A stretch of 64,000 nt of DNA from Monocercomonoides exilis (Eukaryota > Preaxostyla > Oxymonadida > Polymastigidae): positions 868,001 to 932,000 of the forward strand of contig LSRY02000029.1 of assembly GCA_001643675.2 (NCBI GenBank). The letters are read 5' to 3'. The position numbers and the translations under genes were made by a program. Below are positions 34,526 to 46,123 of this stretch, in pieces; position 1 is the stretch's first letter; each line of letters opens with the position of its first letter. The notes below the pieces were generated by a model. The model saw nothing but the letters and a program-made list of their open reading frames with translations. It was not told the DNA's origin and searched no databases.

Positions 34526-37500
34526 TTAATAGGGGACACCAAAAGAACAATTTTGAGATTCATTAATAGAAGAAGAGTCAAGAAGAAGCTCAAATCTCCT
34601 TGAAAGAAGATCTTGAGAAGATTGAGAAAGAAGAGAAGAGTTAGATGATGTGATATCAGAGTGAAATGACTTTCTTGAACGTTGAATTTTTTCTTTCATT
34701 GTTGAAGATTCGAGGGCAACCAGAGAGCGTTGAGGAAGATATCCAACAGCTGAAGCAGAGACAAATGAGCCTTTGCGCTCAAAATACAAGTAGTCTTTCA
34801 TGTGGGGAACTGACAGAGATGGCCATGAAATTTGCTGAGATGGTACATACTCTTCAAAGTACCTCTCATGCACAGAGTCATTGACAAATGTTGAAGATGG
34901 TGAAGAGTTTGATGATGATGTTGAGAAAATGTTTGATAGAGAAGTTGAAGAAGCTGATGTTGAAGTATTCATGTTGTTTTCGAAGAAGTCGATCAAATCA
35001 TGAAGTGAAGTGATGTGTTCAGTTGAAAGATTGTTGTCGATTGCATTAACAAACGCACCAAATTCACTATCACAGATGTTCTTTCCATGGTGCTCAGCGA
35101 AAAAATTGAGTTGAGTATTTTTCTTTTTGAGAAGCTTGGATTGTTTGGAGAGGATGAAGTGAAGAAGGAAGCGATTTCGGTTGTGTGGACCCGAATCGCA
35201 GAAGAACTTAAAAGTGTGAGTGTCTGAGAAGAAGTGTCTTTTGATCACAGATTCCAGACACTCTATGACAAATCTGTGATCATTAGAAAGGCAGTCGGAG
35301 AAGAAGTTGAAAGTTCGTTTTATTTGTTGATTATTAATTTTTTGTAGAGAGATGACAGTGAATTGAGAAACTTGTTGATAGTTGAAGAATTCTTGTTGAA
35401 GTTGGTTCTTTCGGATTGGAAGTTTCCACTTCTCTTTGAAGTCGAAGACGAAGACTGCCTCTCCATCTTTCAGATTATCAACAGTTGATTGATAATGTTT
35501 TCGTTGCATTTCTGCAACAAGTCGATGTTGTCGAAGAAGTTTGAGTGAATGAAACTCTGCAGAAGAAAGTCCATTTTTGTTTTGAGAAGATTTGAGTTTG
35601 TTCTCCAAATAGCTCAACTTCTCACACATTCCACAAAGATCAGTACGCCTTTTCGCTTTCGAGAAGTTTGTTGTCAGCTTGTAGAAATGGGAAAGAGAAA
35701 CTTTGATGTTTGTTTCTTCTGAAAACTCTTTCCACAATTTCGTCTTGGGCTTGAAGATTAATCTCTTTTCATTGGGAGAAAAGATGCCCGTTTTCTTTCT
35801 TTTTTCTTTCAAAGCTTCTAATCCATAAGAAGATGTGATTGACGATGATAGTTGTGGAATGGAAGTTGTTGGATGAAGTGGAGTGATGAATGAGGATGAG
35901 GATGATGATGACGTTGTTGTTGTTGTTGTTGTTGATGCCGAAGTTGATGTTGATGATGATGATGATGATGATGATATGTTATTTGAAGTGTTTTCCTTTG
36001 ATGTTTCTGAAGAAAATGATGAACCACCAAATTGAATAGTTGATAGTGTTGGTTTTGTGTTTTCTTTTGTGTAGAAAGAAAGGGAAGGAGTATAACCTTG
36101 AGTGTAAAGATTATTCCATGAAGAACTCCATTTATCACAATCGAATTCAGTCACTTCAGCATCATTGCAAATGCACCATTTGATTTCGTTTCCACTCTTT
36201 CTTTTCACCACAGCTATATAATGCCCGTTTTGTTGATTCATTCGCTTGTGGAGTATCTGCCCAATGTGATGATAAAGAATAACTTCCTTATTGCTCTCTT
36301 GATGATGTTGAATGTTTTCTTCTGAAAACCCTTTGATAAACGTTCGCTGGTGAACACGATCAGTTTCAATCAGAAGTGTTCTTGAAGGAGCGGAGCAAGC
36401 AGAGTCAGTGTATTCGTGACAGAGGGCCAGCACATCTGGAAATGCAGCCATTTCCTCCCATCTCTCAGCACAGTATTTCTCTTTGCATTCATCGCAATAG
36501 ACAGCATTTTTTCCATCCAATATTTCTGTTGCAAAAAGTGAAGATAAACCTTTGTGAGGTGATGATGTATTGATGACAATATTGCAACAAGCTTCGTTGA
36601 AATGTGATGAAATTTTTTGACATTTTTGACATTTGAGATGAGTGATAAGAACAGGATTAAAAGTATCCTTTTCAATCATTTTATCGTTTTGAAGAAGTTG
36701 ATGAAGATTGTCAAATGCTTCTATCACATTCTGTTGCTGCCTGCTGCTGTATCCGCAAAATGTTTCCCATTTGTTGATCAGTGATGGGACCCACGAATGC
36801 ACTGACGAACCATCTTTGACAAGTTGCTGACAAACACTCAAAACACGAGAAGACATTGTTTTAATTGCTGTTTTCTTTTTGAATAAAAATGGTTTTTGAG
36901 AAGTTATCGAAGAGAAGCATTGAAGAAGAGATGCAAGATAGCATGTGTTTCCTAAATTTTGCAAGCCTTTAACTGTTTTTGATGAAGAACTGGAATCTTT
37001 GTTAATGTTTGAAAATATCAATGAAGAAGGAGATTGAACTGAAGGAAGAACATTCATTTTGTTGCTGTTTGAGATGATTTGCGGAGAATAATCATGAAGT
37101 GTTTCATCTCTATCATCTGCTTGTGTTTTATGAAGAGAAGAAGTGATACTGCCTTTTGAAAATGATGACAGAAGATTTTGAAAAGCCTGAGGAGGAGGAA
37201 TAAGTGTTGGTGAAGTTGCATATTCAACTAATTGATCACTCACCCACACATCATTGTTGCCGAAGGAAGAAGTGTTTGTTGTTTCTTTTTGTTGCTTTTT
37301 GAAAAATGAAGAAGATGAGGAAGATGAGGAAGATGAGGAAGATGAGGAAGATGAGGAAGATGAGGAAGATGAGGAAGATGAGGAAGATGAGGAAGATGAG
37401 GAAGATGAGGAAGATGAGGAAGATGAGGAAGATGAAGATGAGGAAGAATAAGAAGAAGGAAATAAAGAATAAGAAGGAGGAGGAGGAGGAGGAGGAGAAG

Positions 37501-38477
37501 AAGAAGATGTTGATGATTTTTTTGTTTTGAAGAATTTGTGAATTGGAATGGGTGAAGGAGACGAGTGACGTTTTTGATGTGATTTATTTGTTTTTCTTTT
37601 TGTTGAACCCATTTCTCTCCTAATTGGAGTACTGATAGGGGCATCAACAGCTTGAGAAGGAGAAGAATTAGAAGAAGAAGTATTTTTTTCTGAAATTGTT
37701 TTTGAATTTTTATTTTGTTGAGATGATGTTGAAGAAGAAGAAGATTGTTTTTTATTTGAAGAAGAGTTTTCTGTAACAATTTCATTTTCCCATGCATCTT
37801 CATCAATAAATCTTGCGTAATCTGGCTCAGCTCGCTGCTTTTTCTTTGCTGACTGAAGCGAAGTTGAGGCTTCAGTCGAATGGGCTAACATCCAGTTGTT
37901 GCCCTTTTCCCATTCCTGTTCATTTAAGCCTAAAATAAATTGAAGAAATAATTCAATAAAAATATCAATAATTGCAAACCACTTTTGCAAGATGGAAGAT
38001 GAGGTTTTTGAGGCTGGATGATGTAGCCTTGGTTTTTCTTCAGAGTTTGTTTCGCATAAATAAATTTGCCTTCTGTGACATCATATCCATAGTCCTGTAA
38101 ATCGGATAATGATGTGTTGCGGGACAGCGCTTGGAGCATTGTTGTCTGAGTGTGCAACGGAGCGTTGTTGTACACCACAGACAGGTCTTCCAGCAGCTTT
38201 ATGTGATATTCTGTTTCAAAAAAAATTAATAATAAACAAATCAAATAGAAAAAAATAATAGAGAGTTAAAATACTATTTTAAACACATAACAATAAAATA
38301 AAAAACCAAACCATTCAAAGACTTTAGTAAATCATTAATAACTGAAGATGATTGCCTGTAGTTATAAAAGAGATAGACGAGCAATGAATCCACGTCATCT
38401 CCACCTATGCGTTCAATTTCTTTCCAAAGAGTTTTGGATCTTGAATTAAGAGTTGATTGAGGTATTGAAAAAGACAT
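34526..38477 (-). CDS. Ubiquitin-specific protease fused within a transposase-like protein, 3 exons
   Basis: Coding order: 38477-38312, 38210-37980, 37929-34526; in phase, 1,266 codons. Residues ~1-133 include QDYGYDVTEGKFIYAKQTLK, like the N-terminal part of a DDE-type transposase family. A polyserine region follows, then a compact USP (C19) domain, ~455-760: Cys box GLQNLGNTCYLASLLQC with Cys462, zinc pairs CQKCQK and CDECKEKYC, His box QNGHYIAVV with His702, then CNDAEVTEF. After more polyserine, ~850-1090 resembles the transposase core: Cys pair LCGMCEKL, Asp962 in VFVFDFKEKW, CLSNDHRFV, Asp1044 in FFCDSGPHNRNRF, and FFAEHHGKNICDSEFG with Asp1086. Protease residues look intact. It may be a transposon protein or a domesticated gene. 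Confidence 0.82.
37312..37446 (+). repeat. 9-bp minisatellite (~15 units) encoding polyserine
   Basis: The unit GAAGATGAG (plus strand) is repeated with almost no variation. On the coding strand it reads TCC-TCA-TCT, three different serine codons, giving about 45 consecutive serines in the USP-transposase protein. Use of mixed codons in a fixed 9-mer points to unit duplication rather than single-codon slippage. Confidence 0.92.
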
Positions 38478-39308
38478 TTTTATTTTGAAAGTATTTTTAT
38501 AATGGTTTGATGATATTGGAAATTGATATGCTGTTGTTTTAATAAATAATACTTTTTTTAAAAATTTTTTTTTTGGTTTTGTGTTTAATTAAAGAAAAAT
38601 TGACAAATAAAATATTTAAAGAGCTTCCAAAAATGAATTATTGTTATTCAAAATTATCTTTCAAAAATTAGCCAACAAATCTGAACTGACATAATTCTTA
38701 TTTCTTTTTCCTCATCATCTGAAATAATTATAACATTTAACAACAAAATTAAAATTTTTCTTTAAAAAAATAAAAAATGTCACTTGAAAAACAAAAAATC
38801 AGCATTACTGTTTTAATCAAAATTTTAATGAACATTAAAGTTATTTTTGTGTTAATTTTAAAAAAATGACTTTTGTTGAAATAGGATTTTTTTTTAAATT
38901 TTTATTTTTCTGGAAAATGATAGAATTTTTCTAAATATTCTTTTTTCCATAATGACAAATAATAAACAATGAAAATTTATTTCATCGATTGAAATTTTTA
39001 ATTAGTAATATTTGTTATAAAAAGTTTGAAAAAATAATCATTCTGAAAATTGTTCGGTTTGATCTTATTGATCTGTGAAAGATTTTAATTACTTGGAAAT
39101 TTGCAGAAATCGTTTTTGCATACATGAATCTTTTCTTTATATCATTTGTACCATTCACAGTCAAAAAATAATCACTTAAGCAAATTGCAGATCAACAAAA
39201 AATACGAAATTTGAAATGGGTTTATAACAAGAAAAATAAAATTTGATTATCTTATGAAAAACTTCGTTTATTGATAAGCAAAATTCAAATATAATTCATG
39301 TCTTCTTT
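38478..39308. other. AT-rich flank, right side of the USP-transposase gene
   Basis: This is the upstream region of the USP-transposase gene. It contains the right inverted repeat (39061-39238). No exon is seen before 39309, where a minus-strand open piece (39459-39309, ending GLKKLRKKKH) could be the 3' end of another decayed gene. Confidence 0.5.
39061..39238 (-). repeat. Right inverted repeat flanking the USP-transposase gene
   Basis: Reverse-complement partner of 33423-33600; the two conserved blocks sit at 39181-39220 and 39091-39110. Similarity decays outside about 39238 and inside about 39060, so the repeat is roughly 180 bp. No target-site duplication could be identified with confidence. 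Confidence 0.7.
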
Positions 39309-39519
39309 AATGCTTCTTCTTCCTCAACTTTTTCAATCCAAACTGTTCTTCATTTATGTCAAATAATTTGATGAATCTTTCATCATTTTCAACCCACATA
39401 CTTCCACTTTTTCTCCTTTTTCTCCTTCTTCGTTTTTCTGATCCAATGATGTTATCCTCCTCTTCCTCCTTCTACTGCTTCTTCTTCTTCTGCTTCTCTT
39501 TCGACTTTTCTTTCAACTA

Positions 39520-41675
39520 CTCTACCTATTATATCGGTTTTGCCACAAAGCGAAGTCATTTCAACAAGATCGCACGAAAGACTCAAAGTGTTTTTCCGCC
39601 CTGTGCTTCGTGTATTGTACACATGCCGTGTTGTGCGTGTGATTGAAATGACAAAGACAAAAGAGGTGGATGTTCAGAGAAATTCAAAGCTGACAGAGGA
39701 ATTAACGGTCCGTTTCAATCTGTTTGCATTTCTCCTGCTTCTTCTTTATTGTTACAGAGTCGGGAAGAAGAGCAAGAAACCGGAGAAATGTTATGAATAT
39801 AATTCAAACACAACGAAACTGCATTATGAGTAGCGACTGGATTGGGGATAATTCCATATGAAGCTGTTGTGGATGTTCACATTCACAACACGGAGAAGGT
39901 GATTGCGTGAATAGATCTTTCTAAGAGCCAGATGAACCACGCGTTTGCAAACGAGCTTTCACCTGCTGATAAGACAATTAACAGCTACGATGGCCTGTAC
40001 TACGCAGAAGCCTTTTTGAGTCTGTTGCAGAATCTGCTGCGTTTGACTCTCTATTTGGGTGCTGCTCCGCAGGGAAGCAACACGTTTTGAAGATCGCGTG
40101 CCATTCGCTGAGTCCAATTGATGCGCATGTTTCATTAAAGAGTGGACGAGGTGCAAAGATGACAGAGATGCACTTTCTGGAGTATGCACACATCGGCGAG
40201 GTGGATGCACCTATGCAGTCCATTGTGCTGCGGAACGAATGTGGGACTAGCATCGACTATAGACTCTACGTGACTGATGTGGAGCGGCTGAATGCATAGG
40301 CGTCTTATTTCCCTCTGTTTGAGCGCCCTGCTATGAGAGGGATTGCACCGGCTTTTGGGAAGCAAATGATATTCTGGAGCTTCCAAACAAATGAAAATAG
40401 TTCATTTGGTTCTGCTTCAGATAAAGTTGGGAAGCGGATACAGTTCAATGAATGAGATAAACGAGAATGTTGGAGGAGGAGCAGTTAAGAGAAGGAAGTG
40501 ATGGACAGAAGGTATCACATACATGGAAACTGTAATGCAAGCTCTGCTGGCGGGAGACGGTTTCATCGCGAAGGAAGGTGCAGAGCCGCTTGTACATGAA
40601 AAATCGACAACAATTCTAGGCTCCTCTTTTTCCTCTTTCTGCTCAGCAATATTTATAGCAGCATGAGCGAATTAACTTTATGAGTGTGACAGGTTGGAGC
40701 ATGGAGCGGAGGCTGGTGCACCTGGCGTGTCCGCGCACAAAACCGCATCTGGCGCTGCGGAATAGGGTGAATGAGAGAAGAGAGAAGAGAGGCACCTTGC
40801 ATGACTGGAAAGAGAGCCATCCGCTGATCAAGTTGCAGGTTTAAACGATTCAGCCGATCAGGGGAAGAATTGCAGAATGAGAGAAATGTGTGTGTGTTGT
40901 GGAGCTGCATGCACCGATAGCTGCACAAGTTGTGGATACTTCACTTCAGTGCAATAACAGAAAAGCGATCTTCACTTCCTCCATCTCGAAATTTTCAATT
41001 GAAAATCAGAATACTTCCACTTCTTTTGCTGTGAATAATTTTGAAGCAAGTTTAAAAGCTAATCAAATCTTTTCGTATCATCGTTTCCCTTCAGCTCGTC
41101 GTTCATCTTCTGTGAATGGTTCTTCTTCTTCTTCCTCTTCTGTTGTTGTATCAAACTTTAACTCAGGCAGCATTGATAATCGCTCCACCGTCGCCTCACT
41201 CTCCGCGCAGCACTCTCAACTGGGAAAAATCAAAGGGCTTCCTTCTTCTTCGTATCCTGTGCCTTCTCAATCTTCATCTTCCTCCTCACTGGCGATTGCC
41301 CCGCATCAATCAAGCATCCGCAAGCACCCACCGAGAGTGAGCGTCATTGAGTACATGACGAAATCACGGGGCATTCAAATAGCCTCTCGACTTGTGCAGT
41401 TCCGCCCTGTCCTGGAAAAAGCGAGAAACGAAGAGAAGAAGTTTCTGTTGGCGCTGGCAAGGCAGCCTGTTGATACGCTTTCAGCAGTTGCTGCGTTAAC
41501 ACTACAATCGCGAACATTGACCAGTTGCATTCAGCTCAACGAGATCACGAAGCAGGTACTGGAGGGAGCAGCTCAGGCAAAAGCGGAGCAGAAGATAAGG
41601 ATTTTGCAGAAGGAGAAGGAGAGAGAGGCGTTTGGGATGTACAACCTCACTCCAACAACGTCTGCCACGAAATGA
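39520..41675 (+). pseudogene. Decayed gene, possibly an MSP/ASH-domain (HYDIN-type) ciliary protein
   Basis: Plus-strand pieces: IDLSKSQMNHAFANEL and TINSYDGLYYAEAFLSLLQN (39.9-40.0 kb); then HSLSPIDAHVSLKSGRGAKM, HIGEVDAPMQSIVLRNECGT and SIDYRLYVTDVERLNA, an in-frame TAG at 40297, and ASYFPLFERPAMRGIAPAFG, KQMIFWSFQTNE in the same frame. A further frame, from MSVTGWSMERRLVHLACPRT (40680), passes two stops and then runs open 40890-41675 with a Ser-rich segment and VSVIEYMTKSRGIQIASRLV. Beta-sandwich-like blocks suggest MSP/ASH repeats, but this is a weak family call. Several in-frame stops and frame changes make it a pseudogene. Confidence 0.45.
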
Positions 41676-43290
41676 ACAACAAGAAAGAACAAAGGGAACT
41701 TGGGGCAGCTGAGGGAGACGCGAAACGGAAGTGCTGGAGGAAGAAGGATGAATGATGCAAATGAAGTTAGCGGAGTGAACGTCACTCTTCCTCTGTTGTT
41801 GAATACGTTTTCTGGCTATTCTTCTGGCTGTGGTTCAGTCTCAGTTCAATTGAATTATCAACAGGGAATAGTTCTACAGGGGCCTATGCAATCACAAGGG
41901 ATTCAGTGAATTCAAGGGCTTATTCAAACTGGAGTAATGAACAAACAAGGCAGCGCAGCTCGTCTGCCTCCTTTGGGAATGCAGTTGCAACTTCAGAACA
42001 AAGAGAACTGTGCCGAGCATCTTAAGGAAATTGAGATCTTCTTTTACTATCTTCAGCTTATATCGTTAGAGCAATCGAAGAAAAAAATACAAAATGCAAG
42101 GTTTGAAACACCAAATTCTTTAATGCGCCAGAAAAGAAAAGAGCAAAAGATCACATTGCCTTCAAATTGTATTTTCGGATCTCCAATGGATTGTTCAAGT
42201 GATAAAAGTCTTCTGACATTGGAAAAGCTCACTGTTCTTCGAACACTTCTTCACAAATGTCACTGACATTTGCTCCACAGGCACCTATATCGTCTGCGCT
42301 GACTCCTCTTTCAGCTGCCAAGTTATCCTCTCCTGTTTCTGACGTTTTGTGCGAAATGGACATAATCTCTGTGTATAATTCATTGAGATGTGTGTTGGGC
42401 ATTCGAATATCATTATTTGTTTATTTAAGAGAAGTGACTCAGGTGCGAAGCTGTGTTGGATTAATAACATTTCGTGAATTTTTCGGAGAAGTTGAAGATT
42501 TAGCTTCAGTTTGCGTTGGGGCAGCTGAAGAGGAGGATGACATGGACAAGTGAAACAAGATGATCGGATATCAATAAAGAAGCCGTGAAGAATGTGAGGA
42601 AGAGATGGTGAACAATGAGAAGAAGAAGGGGGAAAGGAAGTGACACTAGAGATGACGAAAGAGAGACAGAAAAATATGAGTTTCAGCTTGAGAAAAGATT
42701 GAAAGCTGTGTCTGTGAAAGCCATTGGTGAAAGAAACGAGAATTTTTGATGGACAGAAAGAGAGCAAAACAAGAGATGTTCAATTGGAAGAAGAGAAATT
42801 TCATCAAAAAGAAACAGAAAGCGGATATATCTTTGGAAGTCAATCTAATACGCAAAAAATTCCAGAAAGTGAAAATCGAATATAAAGAAAGAGCTTCCAA
42901 AAAAGTGCAAATGAGACTGAAAGAGATTGCAGAAAAGAAAAAATGGAAAAAGAAAGAAACAAACCAACAAAAACGAGAAAGAAATCTTATTTGTACAAAA
43001 AGAAAGAGAGAAGGGAGTGTTTGGGAGGCTTGTGGAAGGAAAGAGCGTTAGGAGCCGTTGTGCTGGAAGAGGAAAACAAGATGATAGAGGATTATTTCCA
43101 GAACAATGAGCTGATCAAGAAGCTGACAGAGCAGGAGTTAGCAAAAGTCACTATAGACTGAGAAAAGGTTAATGAGCAGATAAAACGAATACTGACCGCG
43201 AAGGACATGGTCTAAGGAGAACAGAAGAAGATCCAGGAGCTGGTAGAGGCAAGCTGAAAGACAGGAAGAAGAAGAAAGAACATGAGAAAA
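41676..43290 (+). pseudogene. Decayed coding sequence, 3' continuation with coiled-coil
   Basis: Plus-strand open pieces: 41937-42266 (CAEHLKEIEIFFYYLQLISL), 42257-42553 (EMDIISVYNSLRCVLGIRIS, TFREFFGEVEDLASVCVGAA), then a Lys/Glu-rich region with KMIEDYFQNNELIKKLTEQE near 43080-43160 broken by TGA and TAA. They share the orientation of the upstream remnant and may be its 3' part. The family is not recognised. Confidence 0.4.
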
Positions 43291-44134
43291 TAGAAAAAAA
43301 GTGAGGAAAAAGAAAAGATCAATTTATCTGCATGATATTTTATCTCTGTCTGAGTCTCTTCTCATTCAACTTTTCACTTTCAACGAGCCTTTTATCACTA
43401 CCGTCTCCTCTTCATCATCAATATATTCAGTCACATCCACTTCATTTCAGTAATAAACTTTATTAAAAGCAGAATATCCCTCTTTATCCTCGTCATCATT
43501 GTCATCAACTCCCTCTACAACTTCTTCTTTTATGTTTCTTCTTATTTGGCATTGGATCAGAGCATCCACTTAGTCAAATGTTTGTTTTGTTCAATTCAGC
43601 AGAGCTGCTGAGTAAGCAAAAAATTATTTTATTTCATTCAACTTTTATCGAATTCAGAGCCAGGAACCGTCTTTCATTCCTCCTCAGATAGACGAAAGAA
43701 ATATTTATTCTATCAAGGAATATCTTTAAAAATTTTTTTTACAAATGAAATGGTACAATGTCAAATCAAGAATAGCAGATAATCGGGCACACAATCCATG
43801 AAGGTTGCCTCTGCATTATTTATTTTGAGATTGAAAGAATTACAGGAAGAAGAAAGAACAAGATTGGAAAAGATTTCTTTGAACAAACAGTTGCAGGGAT
43901 GGTTTTCGAGAGATTTCGCAAGGCCACATGCCTTCAAAAAGTCGCAGAAGATGAAACGATGAGGGAAACATATTTATTTGAAAAGGCATATTTAATGGAT
44001 AATTCTATGAAAGAAGAGAATAAATGTCCGACAAGCAATGTTGATTTCATCAAATGCACATATGAGATGTTTTCTTCTATTTTGTGTGCCTTCTCTTCAA
44101 ATATCTTCGACTTTGCCTTCATTTGCACATATTT
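43291..44134. other. Decayed or intergenic sequence
   Basis: Mixed composition. A plus-strand piece at 43820-43950 (LKELQEEERTRLEKISLNKQ) looks like old coiled-coil coding sequence, but nothing longer is open. There is no gene that I can support. Confidence 0.35.
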
Positions 44135-44989
44135 TCACCGACAAGTCAGCTGATGAAATGATTTCTGCCTTATGATTTGCACCTTCTTCAGAAGCCCCAT
44201 CGCATTGTGCGCACTCTTGTAGGGAGTTTTTTCCAACTCGCAATTCACTTCCTTGATGCCAAGATGACTATCCACGCATTCATTGTCAGATGTCTGCCCA
44301 TCAAGAAATATAAACAAATCGACATTCCAGTTGCCAAATGCATTTGTTCAAACATGTCCAACAACTGGATTATATTTTTTTGTGATGCTGAGCATGAAGG
44401 CGAACAAGGGTTCCTTCACAGAAGCGACAAGGGACTCACACACAAAATACACATCTCTTCCGACACAGACCTTGTTGGCTGAAAACACGATATTGGTGAT
44501 GGAAAAGGAGGATTCTGACACTTCTGAATCATCCTTGAACTCGATCATGAGAGCACCGCCTCTTCCTCCAGAACTTGTATCCTCGCTCACAGAGCAGCTG
44601 GAGAAGGTTGTGTTCCTCACAGAAAACGTATTGGCAGAGGCAGATGAGGCGAATGAGATGCACCCGCCATTGGTGGCAGTCTGTTGGTGTTGTAAAGCTG
44701 AGTTGATGTTGGCGATGGTGCAGTTGGCGAGGGAGAGGGAGAGGGCAGGGGAGTTAGCAATTGATGAAGAAATAAAAGAAGAAAGAAGAGGAAGTGCAGG
44801 ATGAATGAAATGAATTCTTTTGGTGATTAAGGAGCGATAGAGGGAGTATGTGGAATGAGAATGTGAAAGAAGCAATAATGGAAAATTTTGGACGAAGAAC
44901 AAAGAGGATGGAGAGAGAAGTCGATAAGAGATAAGATCAGGAGAAGAGAGAGAAATAGAAGAATTTGAATCAACTGTTGTTCTTGGCAA
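44135..44989 (-). pseudogene. Beta-helix surface-protein (Pmp-like) fragment with one in-frame TGA
   Basis: The frame 44989-44348 reads NGGCISFASSASANTFSVRN, TTFSSCSVSEDTSSGGRGGA, SFSITNIVFSANKVCVGRDV and YFVCESLVASVKEPLFAFML: beta-helix repeats with the SGGRGGAL turn, then a VGRDVYFVC block. After TGA (44348-44350) the same frame continues 77 nt upstream of, and through, FIFLDGQTSDNECVDSHLGI and KSAHNAMGLLKK, the module expected next in this family. So one nonsense codon interrupts an otherwise collinear domain order. No 5' start exon is evident, so the copy is also truncated. These proteins are thought to be cell-surface or secreted. Confidence 0.65.
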
Positions 44990-46123
44990 TATTTACTTTT
45001 CCACAATTCCATCCAGCTACTCAATCACTAGACTGGAACGGATAATTCGTTATGTTGAAACTTTATAAATAAAAGATAACGAACAGTTCTCTTTTTTTGA
45101 ATTTCAAAAAATACAAATTTGTAGCATTTTTCATAAGTTCTATAAATATTTTTTTCCATTTTATCAGCTTTGTTTAACAGGTTAAGTATCTTTTTTCACT
45201 TAAAAATGCGTTTTGTTGATTAAACTTTATTAATTTTTAGGTTCATTTTTATTAAACTTGATCAAAAAATCGTTTTTCGTAAAAAATGTTAAATAGGTAT
45301 GTTTTTTTGGTCTTATAAATAAAACAAATATATATTGTAGAAATAAAAGCTAAATACTTGTTATTAATCAATTTAACTCTTTGATCATAGAATACCACAA
45401 TATATATTGTTTTTTCGATTTTTGATCTTTTTTTATGATATCAAAAAAAATCACCCATATTCAAATTATAATAACATATCTTGTTTGAATAAAGAATAAT
45501 CAAACAATGTGAGGTAAAATAAATCAATAATTATTCAATTCTCATGATGATGTTTTTTTTTGAAAATGAAAAAAATTTCGAGATAATTCACAAATAATAT
45601 AAGAGGTTCTGTCTCTCATCCTTTTTGAAAACAATTAATAAAATATAATATTTTCACCACTTTCTCATATTCAGCCAAAGATCAATCTTTCACATGAAAA
45701 ACTATTTTGAAACACTCAATTTGATTTGTTTTGAAAAATCAGTTTGCCAAATTTTATTAATAAATGGTGAGGATGAATTGCTCGTTTTGCAATTATATGT
45801 TGATTGTCAAAAATTCTTTGATGAAATCATTAGAGAAAGAAATAACACTTCAGAATTTTTTTGATTTAAAAATTTTGAACTTTTGATTTTATTTTCGTTA
45901 TAATAATATTTGAATAATACGGGTTCATTTGTTGAAATATATATGAGTTTTCAAAATATCATATTTTGATTTCAATGAAATTAGTTTTCTGGGAAAAGGT
46001 GTCAAATGGACAACTTTTTTGTAACGCTAATGAAAATATTTTTAATAATGAAATGTTAATTTACAAGCACTTATTGAAGTGAACGACAAAAATTTCACGT
46101 CCATCACTTGTTTTCCACACATA
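44990..46123. other. AT-rich spacer with a dispersed repeat copy
   Basis: No exon is seen. The 45430-45670 stretch is an inverted copy of the repeat at 23170-23515. Short palindromic ATATATATTGT pairs occur at about 45330-45345 and 45396-45412. Confidence 0.5.
45430..45670 (-). repeat. Dispersed repeat, copy B
   Basis: Reverse-complement homologue of 23170-23515, sharing GATATCAAAAAAAATCACCC, the AACCTCTTATATTATTTGTG block and TTGGCTGAATATGAGAAAG. Diverged, with indels; no coding capacity. Confidence 0.6.

Noticed and set aside
34257-34550. 97-codon minus-strand frame across the hairpin
   Set aside because: Overlaps the stop of the USP-transposase gene and is opened by the hairpin's GC-rich sequence; no protein-like pattern.
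37254-37530. Plus-strand acidic frame of repeated EED and Met/Arg/Lys repeats
   Set aside because: Other-strand readings of the 9-bp minisatellite that encodes polyserine in the real minus-strand gene.
44348-44350. TGA read as a sense codon (recoded genetic code)
   Set aside because: TGA, TAA and TAG all end well-defined genes here (TreS and VAMP7 by TGA, eS21 and Gemin2 by TAA, RBM25 by TAG), so this TGA is taken as a nonsense mutation.
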